Source: Burkholderia sp. SRS-46 (GTDB lineage Bacteria; Pseudomonadota; Gammaproteobacteria; Burkholderiales; Burkholderiaceae). Taken from it: 64,000 nucleotides of DNA. A model generated the notes under the pieces. It searched no databases and was not told the DNA's origin. It was given only the letters and a program-made list of their open reading frames with translations. Shown here piece after piece: positions 35,232 to 43,552 of the stretch. Positions within the stretch are counted from its first letter, which is position 1; each line of letters starts with the position of its first letter. The stretch lies in contig NZ_PTXL01000005.1 of NCBI RefSeq assembly GCF_004343775.1, positions 372,001-436,000 of the forward strand, in the 5' to 3' direction. The position numbers and the translations under genes are program-made.

Positions 35232-35977
35232 GCGCGCGCGGGGCCGCGCCGGTCGCGCTCGTCACCGGTTCCACGTCGGGCATCGGCGCCGCGATCGCGC
35301 GGCGGCTGTCGGCGGACGGCCATGCGGTGATCCTGCATTCGCGGCAGTCGGCCGACACCGGGCAGGCGATGGCGCGCGAACTCGGCGCGGCGGCCTATTT
35401 GCAGGCCGATCTGGCCGACGACGCGGCGCGCGTGCGGCTGGTTCGCGACGCGGTGGCCGTGTGGGGGCGGCTCGACGTGCTGGTCAACAATGCGGGGATC
35501 AGCCGCGTGATTCCGCACGACGATCTCGCGGCGGCCACGCCCGCGGTCTGGCAGGAACTGCATGAGGTCAACGTGATCGCGCCGTTCCGGCTGGTCGCCG
35601 AAGCGCAGCAGGCGCTGGGCGAAGCGGCGGCGCGCGGGCGGCCCGGCTGCGTCGTGAACGTCAGCTCGCATGCGGGCGTGCGGCCGAAGGGCGCGTCGAT
35701 TCCTTATGCGGCGACCAAGGCGGCGCTCAACCACATGACGCGCCTGCTTGCGCTGTCGCTGGCGCCAGCGATTCGCGTCAATGCGGTTGCGCCGGGGCTC
35801 GTCGATACGCCGCTTACGGCCGACTGGACGCACGCGCGGCAGCTCTGGCGCGAGCGCGCGCCGATGCGCCGCGCGGCGACGCCGGACGACGTCGCGCAGA
35901 CGGTCGCGATGCTCGTCGCGTCGGATTACCTCACCGGCGAAGTCGTGCTGCTCGACGGCGGGCTGAACCTGGCGTAG
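35228..35977 (+). CDS. Short-chain dehydrogenase/reductase
   Basis: This 249-residue classical SDR has the cofactor loop VALVTGSTSGIGAAIARRLS (TGxxxGIG), NNAG in LDVLVNNAGISR, a catalytic serine in VVNVSSHAG, YAATK (YxxxK) and a C-terminal LVDTPLTADW. It oxidises or reduces a hydroxyl/keto group with NAD(P). It overlaps the cupin gene by four bases (ATGA), forming a two-gene unit. The substrate is unknown. Confidence 0.92.
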   Translation: MSARGAAPVALVTGSTSGIGAAIARRLSADGHAVILHSRQSADTGQAMARELGAAAYLQADLADDAARVRLVRDAVAVWGRLDVLVNNAGISRVIPHDDLAAATPAVWQELHEVNVIAPFRLVAEAQQALGEAAARGRPGCVVNVSSHAGVRPKGASIPYAATKAALNHMTRLLALSLAPAIRVNAVAPGLVDTPLTADWTHARQLWRERAPMRRAATPDDVAQTVAMLVASDYLTGEVVLLDGGLNLA

Positions 35978-36010
35978 CGGCGCGCCTGCGCGTGGCGTGG
36001 CACGCTCCGG

Positions 36011-36310
36011 TTACCCGAGCAGATGCCGCAGCACGCCGGCCGCGACCACGCCGATCGTCACCGTCGGCAGGATCGACAGGCGGGTGGCGGCCAGCAGCGT
36101 GATCGCGAGCGCGAGCAGATCGGCCGGCCGGCTCGACACGAACGCCGGCGCGATCACCGAGATCAGCACGCAGCCGGGCACGTTCTCCATCACGGCCGTC
36201 ATGCGCGGGCTGAGCGTGCGGTTGCGCAGTACGACGTAGCCGAGGATGCGCGACAGGTAGGTGGTCGCCGCCATCAGCACGATGGTGGCGACGGTGTGGA
36301 AATCAGGCAT
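36011..36310 (-). CDS. azlD: AzlD-type branched-chain amino-acid exporter subunit
   Basis: This 99-residue membrane protein has three or four helices and TTYLSRILGYVVLRNRTLSP, the landmark of AzlD/YgaH proteins, which pair with AzlC/YgaZ to export valine or other branched-chain amino acids. Its start overlaps the azlC stop by 8 bp. The unit is divergent from an Lrp-type regulator. Confidence 0.88.
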   Translation of the reverse strand: MPDFHTVATIVLMAATTYLSRILGYVVLRNRTLSPRMTAVMENVPGCVLISVIAPAFVSSRPADLLALAITLLAATRLSILPTVTIGVVAAGVLRHLLG

Positions 36311-37043
36311 CGCGCGGCTCCCGCTCCCACAGCAACGCGGCGGCCAGCCCCGCGCAGGCGCCGGCGGCGACGTACCACGCGCCGGGCACGGCCAGGTGCG
36401 TGGCGGCCGCGACGACGAGGCTCACGAACCACGGCCGGCTCGCGCGCACGCCTTTCCACATGCCCTTCAGCAGCACCAGGAAGACCGCCGTGAACGCCAT
36501 GTCGAAGCCGTAGCGCTCGACGTCGCCGACGATCGGCCCGAGCGCGGCGCCGAGCGTGGTCATCGAGATCCAGGTCAGGTAGAGGCCGGCGGCGATGCCC
36601 GCGTAATACGCGACACTGATGTGGTCGGCCGCGCGCTGCCGCGCGTCGGCGAGCGCCATCGCCCAGCTCTCGTCGCACATGAAGAACAGCGCGGCGAACG
36701 CGCGCCGGCGCGGCAGGCGCCGGATGTACGGCGCGAACGCGGCGCCCATCAGGATGTGGCGGGAATTCACCAGGAACGACATCGCGACGATCAGCGCGAT
36801 GTGCGGCGGCGATGTCCACAGGCGGATCGCCGCGAACTCGGAGCCGCCGCCGAAATTCAGGCCGGTCAGCATCGGCACTTCGAACAGGCTCAGGCCCTTC
36901 TGCGCGGCCTGCGCGCCCAGCACCAGCGCGAACGGAATGAAACCCAGCATGACGGGCAGCGCCGCACGCATCCCGCGGCCCATCTCGATGACAAAAGCGG
37001 GCCGCTCGCGCAGCCCGGTCGGCGTTGAAACGCTACTGCTCAT
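36303..37043 (-). CDS. azlC: AzlC-type branched-chain amino-acid exporter subunit
   Basis: This 246-residue membrane protein of the AzlC/YgaZ family contains ALPVMLGFIPFALVLGAQAA, the conserved first helix, and NSRHILMGAAFAPYIRRLPR. Together with AzlD it forms an exporter for branched-chain amino acids. The start is the ATG at 37043, which has a perfect GGAGGAG 5 nt upstream, although that site can pair with a TCCTCC just before it. The divergent Lrp regulator probably induces it when amino acids are in excess. Confidence 0.9.
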   Translation of the reverse strand: MSSSVSTPTGLRERPAFVIEMGRGMRAALPVMLGFIPFALVLGAQAAQKGLSLFEVPMLTGLNFGGGSEFAAIRLWTSPPHIALIVAMSFLVNSRHILMGAAFAPYIRRLPRRRAFAALFFMCDESWAMALADARQRAADHISVAYYAGIAAGLYLTWISMTTLGAALGPIVGDVERYGFDMAFTAVFLVLLKGMWKGVRASRPWFVSLVVAAATHLAVPGAWYVAAGACAGLAAALLWEREPRDA

Positions 37044-37066
37044 TACTCCTCCTTCGGGGGGAGGAA
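37044..37066 (-). promoter_or_regulatory. azlC ribosome binding site inside a hairpin
   Basis: On the minus strand the Shine-Dalgarno GGAGGA (plus 37047-37052) can pair perfectly with an upstream TCCTCC (plus 37060-37065) across a 7-nt loop. The hairpin would hide the azlC site until melted or bypassed by a ribosome. Confidence 0.55.
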
Positions 37067-37162
37067 TTGTCTGCTTTTTTGACTCGAATCGGGTTGCGTT
37101 GTGGCCATTTCTTTTGGAGAATTTGGCATCTAACGCGCATCTCGCAGATTTTTTGGAATCAT

Positions 37163-37627
37163 ATGCCAATGAAGCTTGACGCCATCGACCGCCGGATCCT
37201 CGGCGCGCTCCAGCGGGACGGCCGCATGCAGAACATCGAACTCGCGCACGAGGTCGGGCTGTCGCCGTCGCCGTGCCTGCGGCGCGTGCGGCTGCTCGAG
37301 GAAGCGGGCGTGATCGAGAAGTACGTCGCGGTGCTGAACCCGGCGAAGGTCGGCAAGGCGCTGACGATCTTCGCGCGTGTCTGGCTGAAGGGGCAGGACG
37401 CCGACACCGTGAATCGCTTCGCCGATGCGGTCCAGCAGATGCCGGAAGTCGTCGAGTGTCACCTGATGGCCGGCGATTGCGATTTCCTGCTGCGCATCGT
37501 CGCGGCCGACATCGACGAATACCGGCGCTTCCAGATGGAATACCTGACGCGCATCCCCGGCGTGCAGAGCGTGAAGACCGACATCCCGATGCAGAAGATC
37601 AAGCTGACGTCGGCGCTGCCGACGTAG
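37163..37627 (+). CDS. Lrp/AsnC-family regulator of the azl genes
   Basis: This 154-residue regulator has helix-turn-helix RRILGALQRDGRMQNIELAH with PSPCLRRVRLLEEAGVIEKY, and an AsnC ligand domain with VECHLMAGDCDFLLRIVAAD. The ATG at 37163 (MPMKLDAIDRR) has GGA 5 nt upstream. It is divergent from azlCD, the same layout as in other bacteria where a local Lrp protein induces the exporter on binding leucine or valine. Confidence 0.9.
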   Translation: MPMKLDAIDRRILGALQRDGRMQNIELAHEVGLSPSPCLRRVRLLEEAGVIEKYVAVLNPAKVGKALTIFARVWLKGQDADTVNRFADAVQQMPEVVECHLMAGDCDFLLRIVAADIDEYRRFQMEYLTRIPGVQSVKTDIPMQKIKLTSALPT

Positions 37628-37775
37628 CGCGGCACGGTCATGGCCCGGTGACATTTGCCCGATAGACTGGCGAGGATGCGTCGCCGCGCCATGTTTTTGC
37701 GTACGCCGTGCAGCGACGCGCGAGCGAGCAACTAACGGGCAACAACCGACACCCACACGAACCGCCGGGCCATTC

Positions 37776-38345
37776 ATGCCGCCACTCACCAGTCCGTGGA
37801 ATTCGCTGGAAATCGTCAAGCTGACGCTCGGCGTGCTGACGCCACTGTCGGTGGCCGGCCTCGGCTGGTTCGTCGCGCGCCGGCTGAAGCGGCTCGAGCT
37901 CGTGCAGTGGACCAACCAGAAGCTGATCGAGAAGCGCCTCGCGCTCTACGATGCAGTGGCGCCGCAGCTCAACGCGCTGCTGTGCTTCTACACGTGGATC
38001 GGATACTGGAAGGACATCTCGCCGGATGACGTGATCCGCGCGAAGCGCGAGCTCGACCGCACGTTCCACATTTACCGCTACCTGTTCGACGATCACGTGT
38101 ACGACGCGTATCACGCGTATCTCCACGCGCTGTTCGAGATGCACACGGGCGCGGGGCAGGATGCGCGGATCCGCTCGCACGTCCAGACGCCCGACGGCGA
38201 TCGCACGCGGCACGCGACGTACGCGTGGAACCCGGCGTGGCACGAGCGGTTTGCGACGGCGAACGTCGTGGATCGCGCCGAGGTGCGCGACCGCTATACG
38301 CGGCTGATGGAAGGGTTGCGCGTGTCGCTGGGCGCGAACCGGTGA
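37776..38345 (+). CDS. Conserved hypothetical membrane-anchored protein
   Basis: This 189-residue protein has one N-terminal membrane helix (VKLTLGVLTPLSVAGLGWFV, about residues 14-33) followed by a basic stretch (RRLKRLE) and a helical soluble domain rich in Tyr and His (LCFYTWIGYWKDISPDDVIR, HIYRYLFDDHVYDAYHAYLH). The topology is probably N-out or a signal anchor, with the domain in the cytoplasm by the positive-inside rule. The function is unknown. It is convergent with the LysE gene and follows the Lrp gene by 148 bp. Confidence 0.72.
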   Translation: MPPLTSPWNSLEIVKLTLGVLTPLSVAGLGWFVARRLKRLELVQWTNQKLIEKRLALYDAVAPQLNALLCFYTWIGYWKDISPDDVIRAKRELDRTFHIYRYLFDDHVYDAYHAYLHALFEMHTGAGQDARIRSHVQTPDGDRTRHATYAWNPAWHERFATANVVDRAEVRDRYTRLMEGLRVSLGANR

Positions 38346-38369
38346 CGCCGCCGCGGCAGCGCGCGCGGC

Positions 38370-39002
38370 TCAGCTCCGCCCGGCGGCCGCGAGCCGCGCG
38401 GCGAGCCCCACGAACACGGTGCCGAGCAGGTATTGCGGCAGCTTCGACGCGCGGCGGCGCGCGCCGATCCGCTGGCTCAGCCGGCTTGCCGACAGAATCA
38501 CCGCGCCGTTGACCACGAGCCCGATCAGGTTGAGCACCGTCGCGAGCACGAGGATCTGCACGGCGATCGAGCCGTGTTCCGGCCGGATGAACTGGGGGAA
38601 CAGCGCGAGCACGAACAGCGCCATCTTCGGGTTGAGCAGGTTGGTCGTCAGGCCCTGGCGGAAGATCGCGGCGGTGGCGTAGCGACGCTGCGACGCGACC
38701 GGCGACAGCGCGGCCGGATCCGAGCGGAACGTCTTCCACGCGAGATACAGCAGATAGCCGGCGCCGGCGAAGCGCACGACGTCGTACGCGATCGGCACCG
38801 CGAGAAACAGCTGCGACAGCCCGAGCGCGGCGGCGAGCGCGTGGCAGTAGGTGCCGGCCTGGATGCCCGCGAGCGTGGCGAACCCGGCACGCCGGCCTTG
38901 GCTGACGCTGCGCGACGCGATCAGCAGCATGTCGGGGCCGGGCGTGGCCGTCAGTGCGAGACAGGCGCCGGAGAACAGGGCGAGCGTGGCGAAGTCGATC
39001 AT
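38370..39002 (-). CDS. LysE/RhtB-family amino-acid exporter
   Basis: This 210-residue membrane protein has six helices and opens FSGACLALTATPGPDMLLIA, the conserved PGP-containing first helix; AGIQAGTYCHALAAALGLS and LTTNLLNPKMALFVLALFPQ follow. Members export lysine, threonine, homoserine lactones or other small amines. It is the last gene of a minus-strand unit that starts with a flavin reductase. Confidence 0.9.
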   Translation of the reverse strand: MIDFATLALFSGACLALTATPGPDMLLIASRSVSQGRRAGFATLAGIQAGTYCHALAAALGLSQLFLAVPIAYDVVRFAGAGYLLYLAWKTFRSDPAALSPVASQRRYATAAIFRQGLTTNLLNPKMALFVLALFPQFIRPEHGSIAVQILVLATVLNLIGLVVNGAVILSASRLSQRIGARRRASKLPQYLLGTVFVGLAARLAAAGRS

Positions 39003-39053
39003 GGCGGTTCCTTGTGCGGGCGCGGCATCATGCCCGCGCGATCGGTGTATCGG

Positions 39054-39932
39054 TCACGGCTTGCGGCACGCGACCTGGTAATCGAACACGGTGTTGGCCG
39101 ACGGCTGGTCCGGCTCGCCGCCGGCGGTCGTCACGCCGAGCACGCCGGCCGCGCCGCGATAGTTCAGCGCGCAATAGCCGATGCCGGTGCCCGAGCACGC
39201 TTCGGCCTCGATGATGCCGTGCTTCGCGAGCGTCGCGGCGCCGTCCGCCGGGTCCGGCTTCTGGCGCGGGCGCAGCGGCTGCCAGCCATGCGCGATCAGG
39301 ATCTTGCGCGCGGCGTCGAGCGGCTTGCCGTACACGTTGGGCACGACCGCGCGGCCGTGGCAGAACGTGCGCTCGGCGGCGACACGGCCCAGGCGCACGC
39401 CGCCGTTTTCCAGGCGCAGCTCGCCGACCGGCGGCGCGGGGCCGTCGCCGCCCCAGACCAGCAGCGCACCGCTTTCCAGCGGCTCGGCCGTGCCGAGCTG
39501 CCAGCCGGCGGCGCGCGACGTATACGCGAGCGCGACGAGCGATGCGCCGTCGAACACGCCGAGATTGCCGTTGCGCGCATAACAGATCCCGCTCGTGCCC
39601 GGCTTGAATCCGCTGGCGAACGTGACGATTCGATAGCGGCCGAGCGGCGCCTCGGAGGTCACGATCCAGCCGCGCTGCGCGACTTCGCGGCCGGCCTCGG
39701 TGGTCGTCTTCACGCGATAGCGCGTGCAGAATTCGTCGAGCGCGCCGTTCTCGGGCGAGCGCGGCAGCGCGCCGAGCGGGACCAGCGACGCGCCGGCGAG
39801 ATCCGACGCCGTGCGCAGCGTGTCGGCCGTCGCGGCCGCGCTGAGCGTTGCACCGGCGAACGCGGCGATCGACAGGCGCGCTGCGATCCGGCGCACGGAA
39901 GACGGGGCGATGAAGCGGCGCACGCGGAACAT
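39054..39932 (-). CDS. Periplasmic hypothetical protein with a PASTA-like segment
   Basis: This is a 292-residue protein with a probable Sec signal (residues 1-36, ending AAATA-DT). The body (about 60-195) alternates short beta strands with ICYARNGNLGVFDG and LLVWGGDGPAPPVGE. Near residue 200, AVVPNVYGKPLDAARKILIA then HGWQPLRP resembles a PASTA repeat (V-P-x-V-x-G-x-x-x-x-A-x-x-x-L). The C-terminus has several cysteines that may form disulfides. Its function is unknown; it lies between the DUF2322 and LysE genes in the same direction. Confidence 0.68.
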   Translation of the reverse strand: MFRVRRFIAPSSVRRIAARLSIAAFAGATLSAAATADTLRTASDLAGASLVPLGALPRSPENGALDEFCTRYRVKTTTEAGREVAQRGWIVTSEAPLGRYRIVTFASGFKPGTSGICYARNGNLGVFDGASLVALAYTSRAAGWQLGTAEPLESGALLVWGGDGPAPPVGELRLENGGVRLGRVAAERTFCHGRAVVPNVYGKPLDAARKILIAHGWQPLRPRQKPDPADGAATLAKHGIIEAEACSGTGIGYCALNYRGAAGVLGVTTAGGEPDQPSANTVFDYQVACRKP

Positions 39933-39954
39933 CTCGGCGGATGCGGCCGGCCGC

Positions 39955-40287
39955 TCAGGCCTTCGCGATCACGTCGATGCGCAGCGCTTCCCCGCCTGCC
40001 GCGATCGCGAGCAGGTGATCGACGTTCGGATGCGCGCCCGGACGGTTGCGCGCATCGACCGTGTGCTCCGCGAACACCGCGAGGCCGTGCTCGGCCGCGC
40101 GGGCGTCGAGCGTGCCGAACGTCTGCTGCAGATAGTGATAGACCGCGAGCGAACCCTGCTTGCCCGGCTTGTTCTCGATGTTCGCGACCACGTCGCCCTT
40201 GCCGTTGACGAGGTCGATGCGTTCGATGCCGTCGATGGCCGGCAGTTGCGCGAGGTTGTCCTTGAAGACGCTGGTCGGTTGAATCAC
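39955..40287 (-). CDS. DUF2322-family protein
   Basis: This 110-residue cytoplasmic protein begins MIQPTSVFKDNLAQLPAIDG and contains VVANIENKPGKQGSLAVYHY and HTVDARNRPGAHPNVDHLLA, the conserved features of DUF2322 proteins of beta-proteobacteria. The GTG start at 40287 has GGAG 8 nt upstream. It has no known function; the location behind a flavin reductase gene (53-bp gap) suggests one transcript. Confidence 0.83.
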   Translation of the reverse strand: MIQPTSVFKDNLAQLPAIDGIERIDLVNGKGDVVANIENKPGKQGSLAVYHYLQQTFGTLDARAAEHGLAVFAEHTVDARNRPGAHPNVDHLLAIAAGGEALRIDVIAKA

Positions 40288-40340
40288 TGAAAACACTCCG
40301 TCGGTTCGGTCAATCGGTAATGGGCGTGGCGGCCCGTATC

Positions 40341-41060
40341 TTATCCGATCGGATGCGGCGCGCTCGCCGCCGCGCCATGGCGGCCGGCGTCGCGGGCGCG
40401 GTCGACGTCGGGGCTGCGATACGCGCGCTCGGGAATCTCCGCGAGCCGCGACGGATGCACCGGCCACGGCGCGAGGCCGTAGAACTTCTGGAAGCTCATG
40501 ATCAGCGGCGACCACTTGTCGGGGTCGATCCGGTCCGGCTCGCCTTCCATCAGCAGGTCCGGATGCACGTGCACGCGCTGGATCCGCACCTCGAACACGC
40601 AGACACGGCCGCGCCCGTCCGGCGTCTCCTCGGCAAGCCCGTGGCGCGCCGCGACGACTGCTTCGAGGTGCACCGGGCATTCGAGCGCGCGCGGCGCGCC
40701 CACCGTGTCGGACGGTACGGCCGAGAGCCCGGCGCGGCCGAACTTGTCGGGCTCGAACACGTAGCCGCGCGCCTGCTTGGAGGCGGGCACCGGGTGCGTG
40801 CCCGTCGTGCGCGCGATGCGGTCCACCGCGTGCGCCTGTGCCGACGACGGCAGGTTCAGCACGCACTCGCCGGTGCGGATCAGGTTGCGCGTGGTCTGGG
40901 AGCTGGCCGCGAGGCCGAGCACGCCGCGCCAGCCGAGCCAGAACGCGGACGACATCGGCGCGAGATTGGCGGTGCCGTCGTCGTTGACGGTGCTGATCAG
41001 CACGACGGGCGTGCCGAAATAGAGGATGTTCGGTTCGCTGATGCGATGCGGGGCGCTCAT
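40341..41060 (-). CDS. Flavin reductase-like (FMN-binding split barrel) protein
   Basis: This 239-residue protein of the DIM6/NtaB flavin reductase superfamily reads PVVLISTVNDDGTANLAPMS for the first strand pair and GLAASSQTTRNLIRTGECVL for the FMN-phosphate loop. A C-terminal extension after residue 190 (LAPWPVHPSRLAEIPERAYR) is less conserved. It may supply reduced flavin or act as an FMN oxidoreductase. It heads a minus-strand unit with DUF2322, the PASTA-like and LysE genes. Confidence 0.87.
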   Translation of the reverse strand: MSAPHRISEPNILYFGTPVVLISTVNDDGTANLAPMSSAFWLGWRGVLGLAASSQTTRNLIRTGECVLNLPSSAQAHAVDRIARTTGTHPVPASKQARGYVFEPDKFGRAGLSAVPSDTVGAPRALECPVHLEAVVAARHGLAEETPDGRGRVCVFEVRIQRVHVHPDLLMEGEPDRIDPDKWSPLIMSFQKFYGLAPWPVHPSRLAEIPERAYRSPDVDRARDAGRHGAAASAPHPIG

Positions 41061-41213
41061 GGTCGTGTCCTTCCGGTGACGGGATCGGGCTTCATGCTGA
41101 TCCGCCCGCCGCCGGCCGGCGCTCCGATTCTTGTGCTGTCATTCGCGTCCGGCGATACAGGGGCCGACACCCGAGCCGATACCCGAGCCGCCCCCGGCCC
41201 GGGCCCGGGCCCG

Positions 41214-43022
41214 TTAGCTGAGCAGCCGCTCCACGAGCGCGCCGAGCTCGCGCAGATGCACGGGTTTCGGCAGGAACGCGTCGAACCCGTTCCGGTTCGC
41301 GTCGAGCGAGGCCGATTCGTACGCGCTGACGCCGAGGATCGCCGTCGGCCGAAGGCTGCTCGCCGGCGACGCCGCGCGCAGCCGCTTCGCGACATCCAGC
41401 CCGCTCAGGTCGGGCAGCTCGAGGTCGAGCAGCACGATGTCGTAGCGGCGCTCGCTGAACCGCGCGATGCCTTCGCGGCCGGTGCCGCACAGGTCCGCGT
41501 GGATGCCCAGCGCGGCCAGCATCGAGCCGAGCGTTTCGCGCGCGTTGTCGTTGTCGTCGACCACCAGCGCGCGCCGGTCGCGCAGCATCGCCGCCTGCGG
41601 CCATGCCGGCGCGTCGCCCGACGCCTCGCCGGTGTCCGGCACGTCCACCGGCAGCGTCACGACGAATTCGCTGCCTTCCCCGACCACGCTGCGCACGTCG
41701 ACGTGCCCGCGCAGCGTCGTCACGATCTCGCGCACCACGGCGAGGCCCATGCCGATGCCGTCCACGTGCAGGCCCGCCATGTCGTTCGCGCGGTAGAACG
41801 GCTCGAAGATCTTCCGCAGATGCGGCTTCGCGATGCCCGCGCCGGTGTCGCGCACGGAGATTTCGAGCTGCGCGCCGTCGGCCGTGTCGACCAGCGTCGC
41901 GGCCACGGCGATCGTGCCGCCGTTCGTGTATTTGACGGAGTTCTCGACGAGGTTCGACAGCACCTGCTGCAGCAGCTTGCGATCCGAGCGGATCGCGAGG
42001 CCGGGCGGGTCGACGCGTTGCGACACCGCGATCCGCTTGCCGGCGATCTTCTCGCGCAGCGGTTCGAGCACGTCGGCGACGAGCGGCGCAAGGCTGACGA
42101 CTTCCGGGTTCGCGCGGCGCTGGGTGGCGCGCAGCTTGATGTAGTCGGTGAGTTCCCGCACCAGCGCTTCGAGCGACGACGCGGAATTGTGCAGCCGCCG
42201 GATCGTCTTCAGGTTCGGCTCCGACTGCGGCCGCGCGAGCAGGATCTCGATCGACCCGCAGATCGCCTGGAGCGGCGTGCGCAGCTCGTGGCTGACCATG
42301 CCGAGGAACGCGTTCTTCGCCTCGACCATCTCGAACGCGCGATCCGACGCCTTCTTCTCGGCCTCGAGCGCCGCATGCTGCCGCTCGAGCAGGTCGTCAC
42401 GCGTGCGCACCGTGTAGAACAGCAGCATGAACAGCGCGCACAGGATCACGCCGAGGATGCCGCCGAGGATCAGGATCGCCTGCTGCTTTTCCCGCAGCTG
42501 GTGGAACGTGAAATCCCGCTGCGCCATCTCGAGCGCGCGGAAGTAGTGCGCGAGGTCGTTGACCCTCGGCCAGTACGCGGCGAGATCCGCCAGCACGCGC
42601 CGCGCATCGCCGCGCGCGTGGCGCAGCGGCGGCACGTCGCGTTTCAGCTCGGCCATGAAGTCGGCGAGCGCGGCGATGTCGTCGCGCGCCTTCGGGATGC
42701 GCAGCCAGTATTCGGACACCTCCGACGGCCGCTGCAGGAAGCCGAACGATGCCGACAGCGCGTCGAGCTGCATCTCGACGCGATCGAAATCGTCGTCCTC
42801 GCGCGTCGCGTAGAGGATCAGTTGCCGGTCGAGCCGGCTGTAGGCGTTGCGGTACTGCGAGGCCGTCCAGAACACCCCTTCGCGCGGCCCTTCGAGCACG
42901 CCCTCGTTGACCGACGTGGCGAGCAGGTCATACAGCAGGAACGCCCACGCGGTGAAGCCGAGGATCCACAGGGAGCCGAGGACGACGATGACTTTCCGCT
43001 TTCTCCATCGCTTGCGGGTCAT
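41214..43022 (-). CDS. Hybrid histidine kinase with C-terminal receiver
   Basis: This is a 602-residue membrane kinase. TM1 spans about 11-33, the periplasmic region 34-181 is helical, and TM2 is about 182-205. A cytoplasmic coiled coil leads to the dimerisation domain with H245 (FLGMVSHELRTPLQAI), an ATPase domain with N361, DTGAGI and GIGMGL, and a receiver (485-600) with D489/D490, acceptor D533 (IVLLDLELP) and K586. The start overlaps the stop of the molybdopterin-fold gene (ATGA). Partners are probably that periplasmic protein as sensor aid and the BetR-type regulator as output. Confidence 0.92.
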   Translation of the reverse strand: MTRKRWRKRKVIVVLGSLWILGFTAWAFLLYDLLATSVNEGVLEGPREGVFWTASQYRNAYSRLDRQLILYATREDDDFDRVEMQLDALSASFGFLQRPSEVSEYWLRIPKARDDIAALADFMAELKRDVPPLRHARGDARRVLADLAAYWPRVNDLAHYFRALEMAQRDFTFHQLREKQQAILILGGILGVILCALFMLLFYTVRTRDDLLERQHAALEAEKKASDRAFEMVEAKNAFLGMVSHELRTPLQAICGSIEILLARPQSEPNLKTIRRLHNSASSLEALVRELTDYIKLRATQRRANPEVVSLAPLVADVLEPLREKIAGKRIAVSQRVDPPGLAIRSDRKLLQQVLSNLVENSVKYTNGGTIAVAATLVDTADGAQLEISVRDTGAGIAKPHLRKIFEPFYRANDMAGLHVDGIGMGLAVVREIVTTLRGHVDVRSVVGEGSEFVVTLPVDVPDTGEASGDAPAWPQAAMLRDRRALVVDDNDNARETLGSMLAALGIHADLCGTGREGIARFSERRYDIVLLDLELPDLSGLDVAKRLRAASPASSLRPTAILGVSAYESASLDANRNGFDAFLPKPVHLRELGALVERLLS

Positions 43023-43519
43023 TTCACGGTCAGGCCGATGATCTGCCATGCGAACTTCGCTTCGCCGAGCGGCGTCTTCAGCTCGTCCGCGTACTGGTCG
43101 CGCGGATACATGATCCACAGCGGGCCGTAGTTGTCGTTGTCGAGCACCTTGCCGTTCATCGTGCGGGCGAGGATCACGCCGTACTTGTCCGCATCCGATA
43201 CCGGAATCGAGAACGTGTATTCGTCGATGCAGTGGAACTCGATCTGCGTGCCTTTCGCGCCGACGATCTTCAGCACGTCGCTCAGCCGCGGGCCGGTGAA
43301 GGTCGCCTTTGGCGTCCAGCTCGTCGAGGTCGTGATCGCGTGCTGGGGCAGCGCCATCAGTTCGCGCTCGGAGAACACGTAGGTGGCCTTGCCGGGCTGG
43401 TTCGTCTTGCTGATGTTGCCGTCGACGGTGAACTTGAACGGCGCGGCCCAGGATGCGGCGGCCGCGCCCAGCAGGCAGGCCAGCAGCAGGCCTTTCAGCC
43501 AGATCGTCGGGATACGCAT
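43019..43519 (-). CDS. Small periplasmic molybdopterin-oxidoreductase-like protein
   Basis: This 166-residue protein has a Sec signal (ending AAASWAA) and a mature domain resembling the molybdopterin-binding fold of sulfite-oxidase/YedY proteins in miniature: TYVFSERELMALPQHAITTS, FTGPRLSDVLKIVGAKG, HCIDEYTFSIPVSDADKYG and NGKVLDNDNYGPLWIMYPRD. The usual cofactor-ligating cysteine is not clear; HCIDEY may be a trace. It probably binds a ligand for the kinase encoded by the overlapping downstream gene. Such small proteins commonly sit beside hybrid kinases. Confidence 0.83.
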   Translation of the reverse strand: MRIPTIWLKGLLLACLLGAAAASWAAPFKFTVDGNISKTNQPGKATYVFSERELMALPQHAITTSTSWTPKATFTGPRLSDVLKIVGAKGTQIEFHCIDEYTFSIPVSDADKYGVILARTMNGKVLDNDNYGPLWIMYPRDQYADELKTPLGEAKFAWQIIGLTVK

Positions 43520-43552
43520 GGTGCTTTCTCGCTTGTTGTCGTGGTTGGGCCG

